From contig OX453272.1 of assembly GCA_949710005.1 (NCBI GenBank), forward strand, positions 20,065,929 to 20,129,928: a stretch of DNA of 64,000 nucleotides, in the 5' to 3' direction. Origin of the DNA: Ricordea florida. Lineage: Eukaryota; Cnidaria; Anthozoa; Corallimorpharia; Ricordeidae. Below are positions 9,660-22,800 of this stretch, piece after piece. The position numbers and the translations under genes are program-made. Each line of letters opens with the position of its first letter. Position 1 is the stretch's first letter. The notes under the pieces are model-generated. The model saw nothing but the letters and a program-made list of their open reading frames with translations. It ran no database searches and was not told where the DNA came from.

Positions 9660-12600
9660 AATTCCGTTTTCCAAATTGGATTTCATAGATTTGTACTTTT
9701 GCATTCATTTCCGAGAATGAATTTGCAACACAGATTTGCAAAACGGTTGTGGTAAGCAGCGGACTCATGCAAGCGCACCCTCGCACACTCGAGACATTTT
9801 ACAATTCCAATTTCAGATTTTCCCAAATAAACGCGAAGGTAACAAATCTATAAAAGGACCTAATCCGTGTTCCGATCTTGTGTTCTACTGCAAAATTTGG
9901 GTGAAAATCTAGACCTGGTTTTCCAAATTGAATGCACATTGATCGCTAAATTTCATCCTTGTACATGTCAGGATATTGCCTGATTATTCCAGTATACCCA
10001 ACTGGATGCTTATTTCCGGTAAAGAAAAACTATTAATTATCAAGCTGCCCAAGTCCAATTCTTTATGTGGATTTGTTCATGGTCAGTTTTGTTTAACCGC
10101 AAAATTACATAAATTTTGTATTTCTGAAGTTGTGTCCATTTCTTTGGAAATAATTATATATCTGCCCAGCATGAATTATTCTTGCATAATCAACGATTTT
10201 TAGTACGTTCTGGTGAATATATGACTCACCAGGACAAACGTAAGTAAGAATTTGCAAAGATTTACAACTTCTCTTAACTAGACTTTGAATTTTACTTCCA
10301 AAGTAAAAGGAAACGCATTCCATATTAGGTCATAACAAATTCTCTTAGGCGGAAGTGAAAATGGCTGTAACACAGGAGGTGCTGGGAACCATTTAAATCA
10401 TAATTTTGCTACATAAATCTTTAACTTTTTAAACATATAAGATGATATAATAACATGTGCTGCCAGCAACATTTTTTTTATTTAGAAACTGCTCATTTAC
10501 ATGCATAAAATTTTCTTTTTAACTCGTGAATTGCACATGCGCAACACGAGTTATCGTGGGTAATGGGAAAATGCGGTCGCTCAATCGCTCCTTGGGCTGT
10601 AAAAGTATGCAAATAAGGTACGCTTGTTACTTTCTTTTAAATTGCTGTCCATCCTTAACTAAAATAAGTTGTTTCAAAGGTGGTCTAAATTAGAAGATAT
10701 AAGCTTAAAGAAGACTCGGTCACCGAACATGAAAACATCAAGAATGGTATTAAAAATCGATGAGCAGCACAAGTCCTCACTTTATGCAGGTAAATTAGCT
10801 TTCAGCCGGAGTCGATCGCGAGCCCCCAGAACAAGCAAACTCATCCACTTCTCACTTCAGCACATGGGATTACAGATAGAGAGCAATAAATTTAAATACA
10901 ATTAATTGAACCGGTGATAACACAGTGGGCTTGATTCCATACGATCGCGAAGTTGTTTGTTGGTCTAGTCCTTCACTGAACAACTGTCAGTGAGTTGCAG
11001 TTAGTAAATCTGGTATTCGCACTCAACAGTGCCCTTTTTAGCTCGTGGAGCTTCAGCTTAAGAGCTATTGTGGTGGATGGGGAAATCTCGAAGTCAGGCG
11101 TAAACGATAGAATATTCGTGTTCGGTTTTGGTTCGGAAGCTTGCAGCAGGAAATGTGACATGTAGCCATTTTTAGCTCGTGTAGAGCTATCGGGATGGTC
11201 AGGGAATCAGGATGTCATGCGTAAACAATAAAAAATATTCTATCGATTCTCGATCGTCTCAAGTTCAAGGTAACAAAATAGAACAAAGAAATGAAATCGT
11301 AATTCAGTAAAGTGTATTGCACGGAATTTGAAACCACTCTACACGCTTGATAATTCAGAAAATGAGATCCCTGACCCAACATCGTACTCCACGAGCTCAC
11401 CACAGGATGCCCTTGATTTAAACTTAGAGCTCACACTGTGTTCATTCGTCAGCAAATGGAGTCGCAACGGTTGTGTTGCACAGGGGCTTTTCGCAAACTA
11501 CACACAACACAGGTAAGCTGAAACAATATGTTGTTTTATGAAATGATTAACTTATTTCGAAACATCACTTAGCATTTTTTCCAATTCTTGCATTGTTTCA
11601 GCTCGCTTATAGTTTTCTTGTCACATTTGTCGGTGTTAAACATGTTCCTAGTGCGAAATAAATATTGAGTGTAAAATGGCCGATTCATTGAATTACTGTA
11701 AATCAGTATATCTTAAAAATTGCCTTAGTATTGGTTGATTCAAGATCTGAGTAGGTACCGACAAAATACCCCCCCCCCCCCTCCAATGTGGACTGGCAGG
11801 TCATTACGTGGAATAGTTATTAACTGGAGAAATAATTTATCATATCTCTTCAGCCAACAGAGTCAAGGCCAACACTGAACTACTGCTCGTACTCTAAATA
11901 TGACATTCAACCACAAAATTCATTAAACATAATCCAAAAAATAATTTAAGTCATCTGTCAATTCACGAGTTTCCTCACAGAGCACTTTGATTTATTTTTG
12001 TTAGTCTTGATTGCAGCTATCTGAGAAATCTTGTGAACTTTGAAACACGACGACTGAGAACTTGTCCATGATGTACATGTACCAGAGGCCTGAAACGTCT
12101 GCAATGGTAGTAAACCAAGATGAAGAAAATTAAAGTGACGGCTTACAACAGACAGGCCAAGGTGGAGATGAGGTTGATGAAGATTTTGAGTCAGGTGGTG
12201 AAGTCAGCGCTGGAAAGGGGTCTAGTCACATGATGAAGGTAAACACATTGAGTCTGGTAGTGAAGAGGACCCTGAAAGTGACTATGATGAGGTTGAAGGT
12301 GTTTGGTCCAGTCATAAAGATGGAGATCACTCAAACAAGTAAGATCAACATCAAAGAGGCAAAGGAAGAATGAAACAAGTATGCGCACACCCTTACTGTA
12401 GAAGACCAGTTGTCCATATCCCAAGGCATCTGAGACAGGGTCGTCTCTGGTCTTCATCTCAAGCCACACACATAAACTTTAATTTACGGAAACAGCAACA
12501 ATAAGACCTTTAAATAATATAACAATATGCAAAACATATCTAATTTGATTATTTATTAAAACATGATTCACTGGTACTCTCCTTGGTTCATGGCACGCGT

Positions 12601-13130
12601 TGATGCCATTGACACTCGCAGTCATGATGAACAAACTTTGCAGAGCGAGATCTGAATTCTTGCACTTTTATTGACTCTAGACCATCGTTATGTTCATGTA
12701 CAATACTCAAATAGACAACCTTTTTCTAGTATATCACAATCATCAAGAGTATTTAGCATGCCTTCTACTAGAATGTATGTGTAACTCCATGCACAAAACA
12801 AACCAACAACTATGATCGCTTGTACAATAATAGTAGTAATTATGAAAGAAATTTCAAGAAGTAAATCCTATAAACAGAAGCATCAGAATGTTTAAAGTTA
12901 AACTTACATATTAACTATTAAAGTTGGTTCCTTGTGTACTCTTCTCTTTAGGTTATTTAGGTCATGAACATTCTTCATTTTTTCGATATCTGAGGTATTC
13001 ACTTCTTTCAAAGCTTTCAGCACTTTCAAGCTATGGAATTCGTGGACCAACCCCTTCCGAAAACGCTCGCCATCTTTTGGTGTGGGTTCACCACAAATGA
13101 CATGTGCATTAATATGTGAGAAGAGCAGAA
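9660..13130. other. no recognised gene; minor repeats
   Basis: Holds a pair of diverged tandem copies at 11035-11130 and 11168-11250 (sharing TTTTTAGCTCGTG and GTAAACRATA), a C homopolymer near 11768-11780, and a hairpin-like AACTCGTG/CACGAGTT at about 10518-10555. Acidic-coding stretches at 12150-12350 and a Lys-rich frame at 12904-13134 are protein-like in composition, but I cannot place them. Confidence 0.5.
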
Positions 13131-13135
13131 ACATT

Positions 13136-13262
13136 GAAACATTGAAAGCAGGAGAGGGGGAAGAAGCTGGGAAAACAACAAACTTTGTGCTGGTAGTCGT
13201 TGAAAGGAAGAGGAGGTGCTTTTTACCGATAGTGTCTCAACACTTTTGCAACCCGTTGTCTG
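13136..13262 (+). repeat. ~127-bp direct repeat, copy 1
   Basis: Shares AACTTTGTGCTGGTAGTCGT and CTTTTTACCGATAGTGTCTC with the copy at 14358-14486, at about 90 percent identity by eye. Confidence 0.8.
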
Positions 13263-14357
13263 AGTTCATTTTTGTTGTATCGCCATTCCAATAGTTCGTG
13301 AATTCAAGTGGTAAGCAGCGCACGCTTTGCAATTTAGGTGGTGTCTAGGAAAAAACCTATTTCGAGCTCAAATCTGGTCTGAATTAAGAATGACGGCCAA
13401 AAAAAAGTAATTTTGGGGGGTTTAGTGTATGACGTAATCTGAGCGGAATTTAATCCTTGTTGGCAACTACAATTGTTTCCAATGGAATGGAGCACAAAAT
13501 ATAAAGTCATTGACTTAGAATATACTGATACCAGAAATATGACCAAGCTTAACGTACAAGCGACGCTGAGAGGAACCCCAATCAGAAATCTTAATGTGAT
13601 TACTGAACTCGACATACAATCCTGTCTAATCACTTACAGCCGAGCTGATCTAGACCAGTCGTTCATTAGATGATACTACGAAACAGCAATGCTATGTGCT
13701 CAAAAGACTTGCACACTGGTGTAAGACGTTAAATAGTTTAGAGAGAACTGCTACAGGAATTTCGCACTCATGGTGTACACGGTCTACCATTGGGATCTAC
13801 TTAAAACAGATCAGATATCACATTTCTTACTGTTGCTATGGTAGACCGTGCTGCGATGTTAGACCGTGAGAACTCGAAAAGATCGCAATGTAGAGATTTT
13901 ATACTTGTATAAATTTCATTGTACAACACTCCTCGCTGTACAAGATTGACTAGAAGTGGAAACGTTCAAGTATCCCTTTGTTGAGAGCAATCTTAGGTTC
14001 TGAAACCAATGCCAACACGTTACATCATGATATGGGTTCTTGTATTACAAAACAAATGTGACTCCACATTGACACACGATTTCGCGCACTTTGTTTTCAA
14101 CTGAAATGCAAAATTTGAGCACACTTCAAAAGCAGAATGTATTTTTCTATAGATATTGTGCTTACACTTCATCTTTCGACGGCATTTTACCGTAGAAATT
14201 ACCGCAAACGTGACTGGAAAAATCAGACAACTAGGTGCAAAATTACTAAAAACATTACACCTATTTGGAGTAATTTAACAATGTTCTCATACAATAAAGT
14301 TCCCTTTCCCCCCTTATCAATGTTGCCACCAATGCAAAACCATGCTGAAAAGTGAAA

Positions 14358-14486
14358 CATACAACACTGAAAGCGGGAGAGGGAGGGGGAAGCTGGAAAA
14401 TCAACAAACTTTGTGCTGGTAGTCGTTGGAAGGAAGGAGAGGTGCTTTTTACCGATAGTGTCTCAACACTCTTGCAACCTGTTGTA
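14358..14486 (+). repeat. ~127-bp direct repeat, copy 2
   Basis: Partner of 13136-13262 in the same orientation, 1.2 kb away. Confidence 0.8.
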
Positions 14487-14489
14487 GTC

Positions 14490-15360
14490 TTAGCCTGCTA
14501 AGACCTCGTTACCCCTACCCCTTGCTATACAGGCTACACAAGATCACACAGAGGTCAGCTGTCTGCAGAAAACTGTAAACAGAAAACAGTAATCTCTTTA
14601 TCGGCTATTTTTTAACCCCAACAATTTTCTGGACCTGTGAGAATTTACCTGCGATACGCGACTAACAGACAATCTTGTCGGTTTGTAAATCGTAAAGGTT
14701 TGGAGAACTTTAAACAACAATGAATCACTCTTCATCAATGACCGTTCGATTATTAAATCGCTGTTGACAGCATTGACCTTCTTTTGCTTTTATTTAGATG
14801 TATGCATTGATTAGTGGGAATTCACAAAACGGTGTAACCGAAGGAAGGGAAGAACTTGAAGTGAGACCAACCAGAACCCTCACTGTTATGAATGGAGGTA
14901 CGATGGAGCCAGGGGCAATTGTCAATCTACATTACAGAAAGGACATCTGGGGAGGCACAATAAAATCGCTCCACAGTATTCATGTCCATGTTTGATTTCT
15001 AGTTAATTCGAGTCATGGGAAATCCGACCAAATCTCTAGGACAGTTTCCTCCACAACATTTGCCCATTTAGAGCATTGAGTGTCGCAAGTAATTTCGCGA
15101 TTACTTTGCTTTTGCTTTACTACGCTCTCTGACTGGTTAACAAAAGTCGCGCCACTTTCTCGACCAACGAGAAGTGAAACCAGACAGAGCCTTTTTTTCC
15201 TTTCAAAGAACGACATTAAATGCAGTTAAAAAAACCTACAGTTATTGTGTTGATTATTCTATTTTCTAAACTATTGAAAGGGGATTATTTTACCCCATGG
15301 TTCAAGACAACCCCATTAATTTGAGCAACATGTCAATAGTGGTCCAATGCCATGTTACAT
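14490..15360. other. no gene recognised
   Basis: A 65-codon plus-strand frame at 14798-14995 and a minus-strand frame at 15013-15216 show no motif that I know. Confidence 0.5.
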
Positions 15361-15369
15361 GTACATGTA

Positions 15370-15962
15370 GTACTCTGTTGTGGCTATGTAAATTTTGCTG
15401 TGCGGATTGTATGGTGGTGGGGCACCCGTCTACATGTACATTTAAGCTACGAAATTACTACTTTAGAGCTTTGTTATCCCTATGTCAGTGGTAAATCAAA
15501 GACTATCTGAACTGCATTTGATGCATCTGCAAGCACTATGTAAGAGTTATGTCATCCCTATTTTAATGCTTCCTAACTAATATTCAAAACCTAGTTATGT
15601 CTAATGTTATATCTATGCCAGTGCTATGTAATTGCCCTAAGCCCACCTTTCAACCCTCTATACTCTATTTAGAGACTATGTGATCTGCATTCCAAGCCTA
15701 TGCAGACACTATGTCAAAGTTATTTAAATTTTGGAATATAAATGCATCCAAAGCTACATAGTTTTTTTTAATATACTATGTAAAGGTTCCATTTGACTAG
15801 CGAAAACATAGTGTTTCCCCAAAAAATAAATAGATGAAGCATATACATAGCATAGCTTTTAAATAAGGCCTCTATACGAGTCATATGCACCCTTCACTTA
15901 CCTTTTACATAGCCTTATGACATAGAATTTGCATAGACTACACAAAGTGTCTGGTTCTACAA

Positions 15963-16018
<56 letters not shown>

Positions 16019-16060
16019 GGGGTACTGGCATGTACGGGCTACATAGGTATGTGCCGCTGT
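15370..16060. repeat. region dense in CTATGT/ACATAG motifs
   Basis: At least 15 occurrences of CTATG(T/C) occur up to about 15780, and then ACATAG/GCATAG in the opposite sense up to 16040. Spacing is irregular (about 10-80 bp). It reads as a decayed tandem or foldback repeat with the orientation switching near 15755. Confidence 0.45.
15957..16018 (+). repeat. (AAGGTC)n hexamer microsatellite
   Basis: About nine perfect tandem AAGGTC units ending in a G run. Each junction recreates TCAAGGTCA, the extended nuclear-receptor half-site. Confidence 0.95.
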
Positions 16061-16092
16061 GAAGGGTGTGGTTTTCAAGCAGTTTACTCCAT

Positions 16093-16132
<40 letters not shown>

Positions 16133-16740
16133 GTATCATTTTTCACGAAACTGACCAGTTGATTTAAGATTTTATCTAGACTGGGACTTGATGGAAAAAA
16201 AACTGAACAAGAGTAAATAAATCTTTTTTGGAGAGAGAAACGATTGTGGTATAAGCTACTCTAGGATAGGAGTGAGTGCCAAGGTTTCCTTTAAAGAAGT
16301 TGGAAATATACCACACTGACACATCTATAGCGCTTAACAATCACTATGTCACTGCTCATAGTATAAAACTGATGATCATCTGCATACACTTAAGGATTTG
16401 CATCTTACAGACGTACAGATACTAAGTCACAATTTAAACTTCCTTGATGCATAGCTAACCAAATCTTTGTCACCCATGTGCTCCTCTGTGCACGCATCGT
16501 ATGCAGGAGCAGTGCTATTAAGTACCAATCAGTCCTCAGGGTACCTCATATATAATAATGCACCATGCTCAGCAAAAACAGAGGTTCCTGTAGCGACCCA
16601 TCACGTCTCAGTTATATTTATAGAGTAGAGAGTTTTGAGACAAGAAAAGTACATGTCCCCTGAATGTATACATACTTAAAGGCAAAAGGAGATACTATCA
16701 ATGTTCTGTCTAGAGAAAAAAAACAATACTATCAACTTAC

Positions 16741-16783
16741 CTTGTCAAAGCAAAATAGCTTGATTTTTCCACAAACATTGATC
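16741..16783 (-). CDS. ATP13A-like: ATP13A exon h (phosphorylation Asp)
   Basis: A 43-nt micro-exon. The acceptor TATAAG|G completes the Arg codon begun by the previous exon, then encodes [14 protein letters not shown], followed by the donor GTAAGT. FDK holds the catalytic Asp of DKTGT; the TGT part must be on the next exon. I searched by eye left to position 1 and did not find it, so that intron is probably longer than 16.7 kb. Confidence 0.93.
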
Positions 16784-19700
16784 CTTATAACAAAAAGAAA
16801 CAATTAAGGGCTTCAAATAAAATCAGCAAATCACAAGTAAACAAACCCTGTTTAACTCTACGGCACTAAATTATCCTCAGTGTTTTTATTACTAGTAAAC
16901 ACTGAGGTGAATATTTGTTTCAGTATATACTACAACAGTGAGATAATGTACACTACAAAAAAAATTGCTTCAAAAATTGAGGACCTGTGACGATCCAATA
17001 TGCAGCTCGGATCGTAAGGGATTTTTTTTCTACTGTCTCGTTTTCTCACTGACAGATAAAATTTATGAAGACATTTGTTTACTTCTGGTTCCGACATTTC
17101 TTCAAATGGAGCTGCAAACTATTCCTGTATTTGAAACCATTCTGTAAAATAATTCAACTTTGGTTCTCAGTGAACAAGCGACATCACATTTGGTTACGCA
17201 AGATTAATTTGCATTTATAAATACATGTAAAACCTTTCTGGTTGGTTCTTAAAAACACAAAACCATACCTTTAAACACGGCCAAACCAAATTTAGTTACT
17301 TTCTTTGTGTTTTTAGGGATTGCTTCATTGTTAATTTGGATAATTTCTTCGCTTGTTACAGTTGCAGACCGGGATGCCATTAATTTCGACATTCACATGA
17401 GGGAGTGTGAAACTCACAAGTTGTAAATAGGAGGTAAATAGCAAAGGATACTGACGAGCCAATCAGAGTGCACTTTCAATGCTATCCACTAACTCTATAA
17501 TAACCTAGATTAATTAATAGATGTTATTATAACAAAAGAAATTGGCCACCATATCAAGAAAGAGAGTATGATTTAATAATCTTAGTCAATTTCAACTTTA
17601 ACAAATATAACAGCTGAAATTGGATTAAAAAAAACTGGATGATCTTGATAATACCCCAGGTGTTTGCTTTTAGAAATAAAAAGGCATTATATTGGAGTAC
17701 ATGCAAGAGTTAATAAGTGAATCCATTATTTTCAAATAGCAGGAGTTTGATTCAGTAAGAAATCCAGAATCACTGATTGGCATTGCAAAGTCCTGAAACA
17801 ACAACTGTGGGTCTTGAGTTCAAACCATTGAAAGTGACCCAATAAAAAACTGCACACTAAGCTGTCTATATCTATAAACAAGAATAAGCACAGGCCTTTC
17901 AGTCTCTGATAGAGCTACAGGAACATTAACTCAGAGTATTTAGAGTTAATTTGATAATTAAAGTTTCCCAAAAATTGGACGCTAATTGAGGTCAGAATGT
18001 TTGGGCTTGTTAGCATTGTTCCAGAAGAGAATTGTGCAGGTTTAAAAAGCCAATATTTATCCAGTTATATCAAGCGAAAAATTTTTCTCATCCTTTAGTG
18101 TTATGAACTATTGAAATTAATCGAATCACCTGTCTATATGGCCTTAAGAAACCTTGTATGGTTATAAGGCAAAAGTGTCCCCAAAAACAACAACACTATA
18201 GATTAAAGCTCCAGACAAAAAATGATATTGCACTTTAAATAATTGATCCCATCAAATTAATGGTAAAAATAAAAACAGTTCCCCCAAAAAATCTGTTGGC
18301 CGACTGTTGGTTGACAGCTGTTCTTTAATTTTGATTTTACCAAATTAATGCTTTGAATTTGATGAATCAGATGAACTGTAAGCACAAACCAAGAAAATTG
18401 CCTACTGTTTCAAATACAAAATGTTTTAACATCAAACATTTCACGACAATGTGTTGCATGAAGTATTACACAAAGTAAAACTTCTGAACATTTGTTTAAC
18501 GACTAAGCAAGGAAGAGTATCGCAGAGGTCATGGGTTCGAATCCCGTTCAGGCCTGAGTTTTTTTTTTTAGGCTTTAATTTCACAGCTGCTTAAGTTGTG
18601 TACATAAATGCGATGATCAATCAATGTCAGTCATGTACAGATTGACTTCAAGATAAACAACATACCTAGACGGGTTTAAACAAAAAATGTACTTCTTTCT
18701 TAGCCTGCCAAGTGCATATACAGTTCCAACTGACATTGCTGCAGGAAGAGCTGGAGGAACAGCTATGGTGATCACATCCAATGCTTTCTTAAAAATGATC
18801 CCAGCAGACATCTAGGGAAAAAAGAGCATTACTTTAAGTTTCGTCTAAAATGTACATGTATCAAATGTACTGAATCACTACATGCACCATCAGCAGGCTA
18901 AAAACTAGAAACTAAACATGAGGTCACAGTCTTTGATAACTAGGGGAATACGTAAATTCATTAAAACTAAAAAGAAATTGTTAGCTTTGGATAATAAGCA
19001 ACTGTATAAATACTGTTTGTGGAGCTGTTTTTGGAGTTCAATCATCCGTTTACTATAGAAATAGAATCTTAACCCTTAATTACATGCTGGAGATAAAACT
19101 GTATTTTCACGACTTTTTTTAAAGCAGTAGAAAGAATGCTCAAATAACCAGGGGAGAATATATAAGCTTATCAATATGAAAAAGAGAGGCTGGAAAGAAA
19201 GAAGTGCAATTTTAATTGCTTAAAAGCATCCTAATACTTAATTATCGTATGACCCATTTAAGCGAGCAAAGATCCTGAACAGCCATTTTTGTCTCCCCCA
19301 AAAGAAGCAATAAAATTTCACATGTTAGCAAATTCCAAAAAAGCGACCCCCACTCAAAAATTAAGACCCGCCAAAAGTAGTGACGTCAAAATGTAATAGG
19401 GATAATAATAGAAATAATGAAACATTTTCTCTCTAGTAACAAAATAACCATACATTATACCAAACCATGCAATATATCAAACTAGTTCTCTTCATATGCG
19501 TATGATCACATCTAAAAAACAGAACCTAAGTAGGGTACATGTTTTAGCTACCCAAAAATAGTAAGCCCCCCGAAAGTAGCGCCCCTCAAAAAGTAGCAAA
19601 AGGAAAAGGCTGCTAAATAAGCAATGAGAGTCGTTACATTTGGAACTGTACGGTACTGAGTACAGGAAGCTAAGCTGAAAATATCACATTAGTAATGCTG

Positions 19701-19851
19701 CGTCCAAAATCAGCAGGAACATTGGGATAATAGCTTAAGACTCTTCACAAAACATTCACACATCTCTAATCCCACCGCATCTCACACGTGGGCTTGTCAC
19801 CTTGGGAAAGACAGATAGAGCCAATGTTGGAAAAGAACATAGAACATACTT

Positions 19852-19886
<35 letters not shown>

Positions 19887-22800
19887 CACCATGAGGTTAT
19901 CCCTCTGTGAAGCACCAACCCAAAGGCCAGACCACAACACCGTGAACTACGTCCCTTACTCTTTACGATCAGTGTGTGGGTTGTTTTAACGTCCCACTAT
20001 GTTATCATGAACAAGGGTCGTGAGACAGGACCTACGGTTTATCGTCCTTATCCGAGAAAGTCTAACCATTTGCAGATGTCATTACAAAGGCAGCATTTTT
20101 TTTCCTCAGTTATTTAAAGGCCCTGAGTGTTGGTTTGACCCGGGTTTAAACCCGTGACTTCCCGCACATTAGACCGGTGCTCTACCAACTAATCTAACCG
20201 GTTGGTGGTTGAAACATATGAGGAGTATGTTTCAGGAACTTTACAAAATGTAGTAAACATGCCATTCCACCCTTTTTCTTCACCAATAGTATGCAATTAA
20301 CCGTACGTTACTACTAAATCTCACCTACATATCAATTTTAGTACCATCTAATATATCTGATCTGTCTACCCTAACCCAACATATTCATCTTTGCAGTACT
20401 CATTTCTCCTTCTCAAGGACTTCAACAACTGTAGACCTTCATGGGTGTCTTCCAAAGAATCATTCGTATGCGCGCCGCTTATATTATAACCATAGAAAAG
20501 TATATATCATCGTAAAACTAATAAAATGAAAAATGGGAAGAAAGAAAAAATTTTAAGATTTGATTTAATGGTAACCGCGTGCAAGTCTTCAAACGCAAAA
20601 CTGACACTATTCGTTAAACTGCATTACCAGCCTTCCTGCTCGCAAGTACGACCAAACAAACTGCACAATGTCAATCAGTAGGTAATAGACTACAAAAGGG
20701 CGTGAGACTTTTTCGATATTCCGATTGGTTGCTGAAGTTGGCGAATTGAACATTTGACGATCTTCGCCACATGAGAGCGCGTAAAAGGAGAAGTCTTTGG
20801 AATATCAAAAAAGCCTCGCCCCCATTTTTCGCATTGATAACCAAGGAACAATTTCATAAGAATCTATCAAATCTATATAGCCTATTAATTCGCTTGAAGC
20901 TAGGAAATCCACGCAAAAATAAAGCCCGAGTTTTAGACTCCTAAAGTTTTGAAAGCTTATCACACCTCATCAAAGCGGCTGTCAACTGGGGCACGCCGCC
21001 GACCAATGAAACATGAGCTTCGGATCCCCCGATGGGATGGAAATGAATGGAACAGACCACCAAGTCCATTTGAACAGCCATCATGAACGGCTGAACAGCT
21101 AAAGAAAATGTTTGAACGGATGAGGTCAAATGGGTAAATGGCAGAACCAAAGTTGTGAACAGCAAAAGAAAATTTAAGATGATGATGATAAACTTTATTA
21201 ATGTGTCAATGCCACATAGCCTGGGAAAATCCAATACTAATTTGGGGACACAATTAACAAATATTAAAAATATGTAAAAAAGAGAATTTGAAATACTTAA
21301 AACTGTATAAAATAATTATGATGAGCAGACCGAACAGCCCTTGCAGCCATCATCTATGAGCACACTAATATCGCATTTGCGTACCTTTTTCCTGAAAATA
21401 TTTAAAGTTTCAGCTGATCTTAAGTCTGGGGATAATTTTCCCCACAATTTAGGCCCAAGATATCACAAAGAATGTTTACCGTATGGTACAGTAATGAGTA
21501 ATATATAGATTTAGCCAAGCCTAAAAGCGGGGCTCCCGTTTGGTACTTTCATTTCACTTTAAACTGTAAAAGCATTCTAAAATATTGCGAAGGAATTCAC
21601 AACCGTTTTAAACTATAGTTTAGTGTCGAGGTCGGTTAACTCGCTATGATTTTTGTCAAAACTTTCGTCTGCCATTAGTACGGTCTTTCTACCTACAAAG
21701 TCATGGAGTATATGCTACAAAAAACACAAATTATCAATGTACTGTATTCTATTCCTGATGAAATTAACCATTCTTTTTGCGTAAATGTATTTAAAAGATT
21801 TGTACACGCTACTGGGAAATGCAGGACACAACTCCTGTCATTTTCGTGTTAAAACGAACACCTCGGTAAAATAAATGTTTACTCCAAGGTATGGTAAAAT
21901 GTATGCGAAAGGGCTTGCATATAACTATCTATATAAAAACACATTTAGACAGTTCCGCTAGCATTTTTACTTAATTTAGCTTGATATCTAAGTTCCAGTA
22001 TATAGCCTGCATGGAAGCAAAATAAATGTAAATGTTTTTCCCTTTTGTTATGTTTGAGTTATGGATGCCACTCAAATTGAATTATTAAATGAAATAGTAA
22101 AATTATTAAGCACTCAAGAACTTCAGGGTTTCCTTCAATCCTATAATTCATAATCATGAGCAAAAAACCTTCTCTGCTTTACCCTACGAGCCGAGGTTTC
22201 TCTCTTGCATGGCTTTTAGCAGGGTATCTCGGCGTTCTTCGCTACAATTTTGTCTGTTTTCCACAGCACGGAGTCTTTCCGCTTCTCGGCGTTCTTCGCT
22301 ACAATTTTGTCTGTTTTCCACAGCACAGAGTCTTTCCGCTTCTCGGCGTTCTTCGCTACAATTTTGTCTCTTTTCCACAGCACGGAGTCTTTCCGCTTCT
22401 CGGCGTTCTTCGCTAAAATTTTGTCTGTTTTCCACAGCACAGAGTCTTTCCGCTTCTCGGCATTCTTCGCTACAATTTTGTCTGTTTTCCACAGCACGGA
22501 GTCTTTCCGCTTCTCGGCGTTCTTCGCTACAATTTTGTCTGTTTTCCACAGCACAGAGTCTTTCCGATTCTCGGCATTCTTCGCTACAATTTTGTCTGTT
22601 TTCCACAGCACGGAGTCTTTCCGCTTCTCGGCGTTCTTCGCTAAAATTTTGTCTGTTTTCCACAGCACAGAGTCTTTCCGCTTCTCGGCATTCTTCGCTA
22701 CAATTTTGTCTGTTTTCCACAGCACGGAGTCTTTTCGCTTCTCGGCGTTCTTCGCTAAAATTTTGTCTGTTTTCCACAGCACAGAGTCTTTCCGCTTCTC

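Noticed and set aside
12904..13134. Lys-rich 76-codon minus-strand frame
   Set aside because: Composition is protein-like, but no family or conserved block is evident and a second frame is equally open. Not listed as a gene.
14798..14995. 65-codon plus-strand ORF near ATP13A
   Set aside because: No motif, no splice evidence and wrong strand for the host gene.
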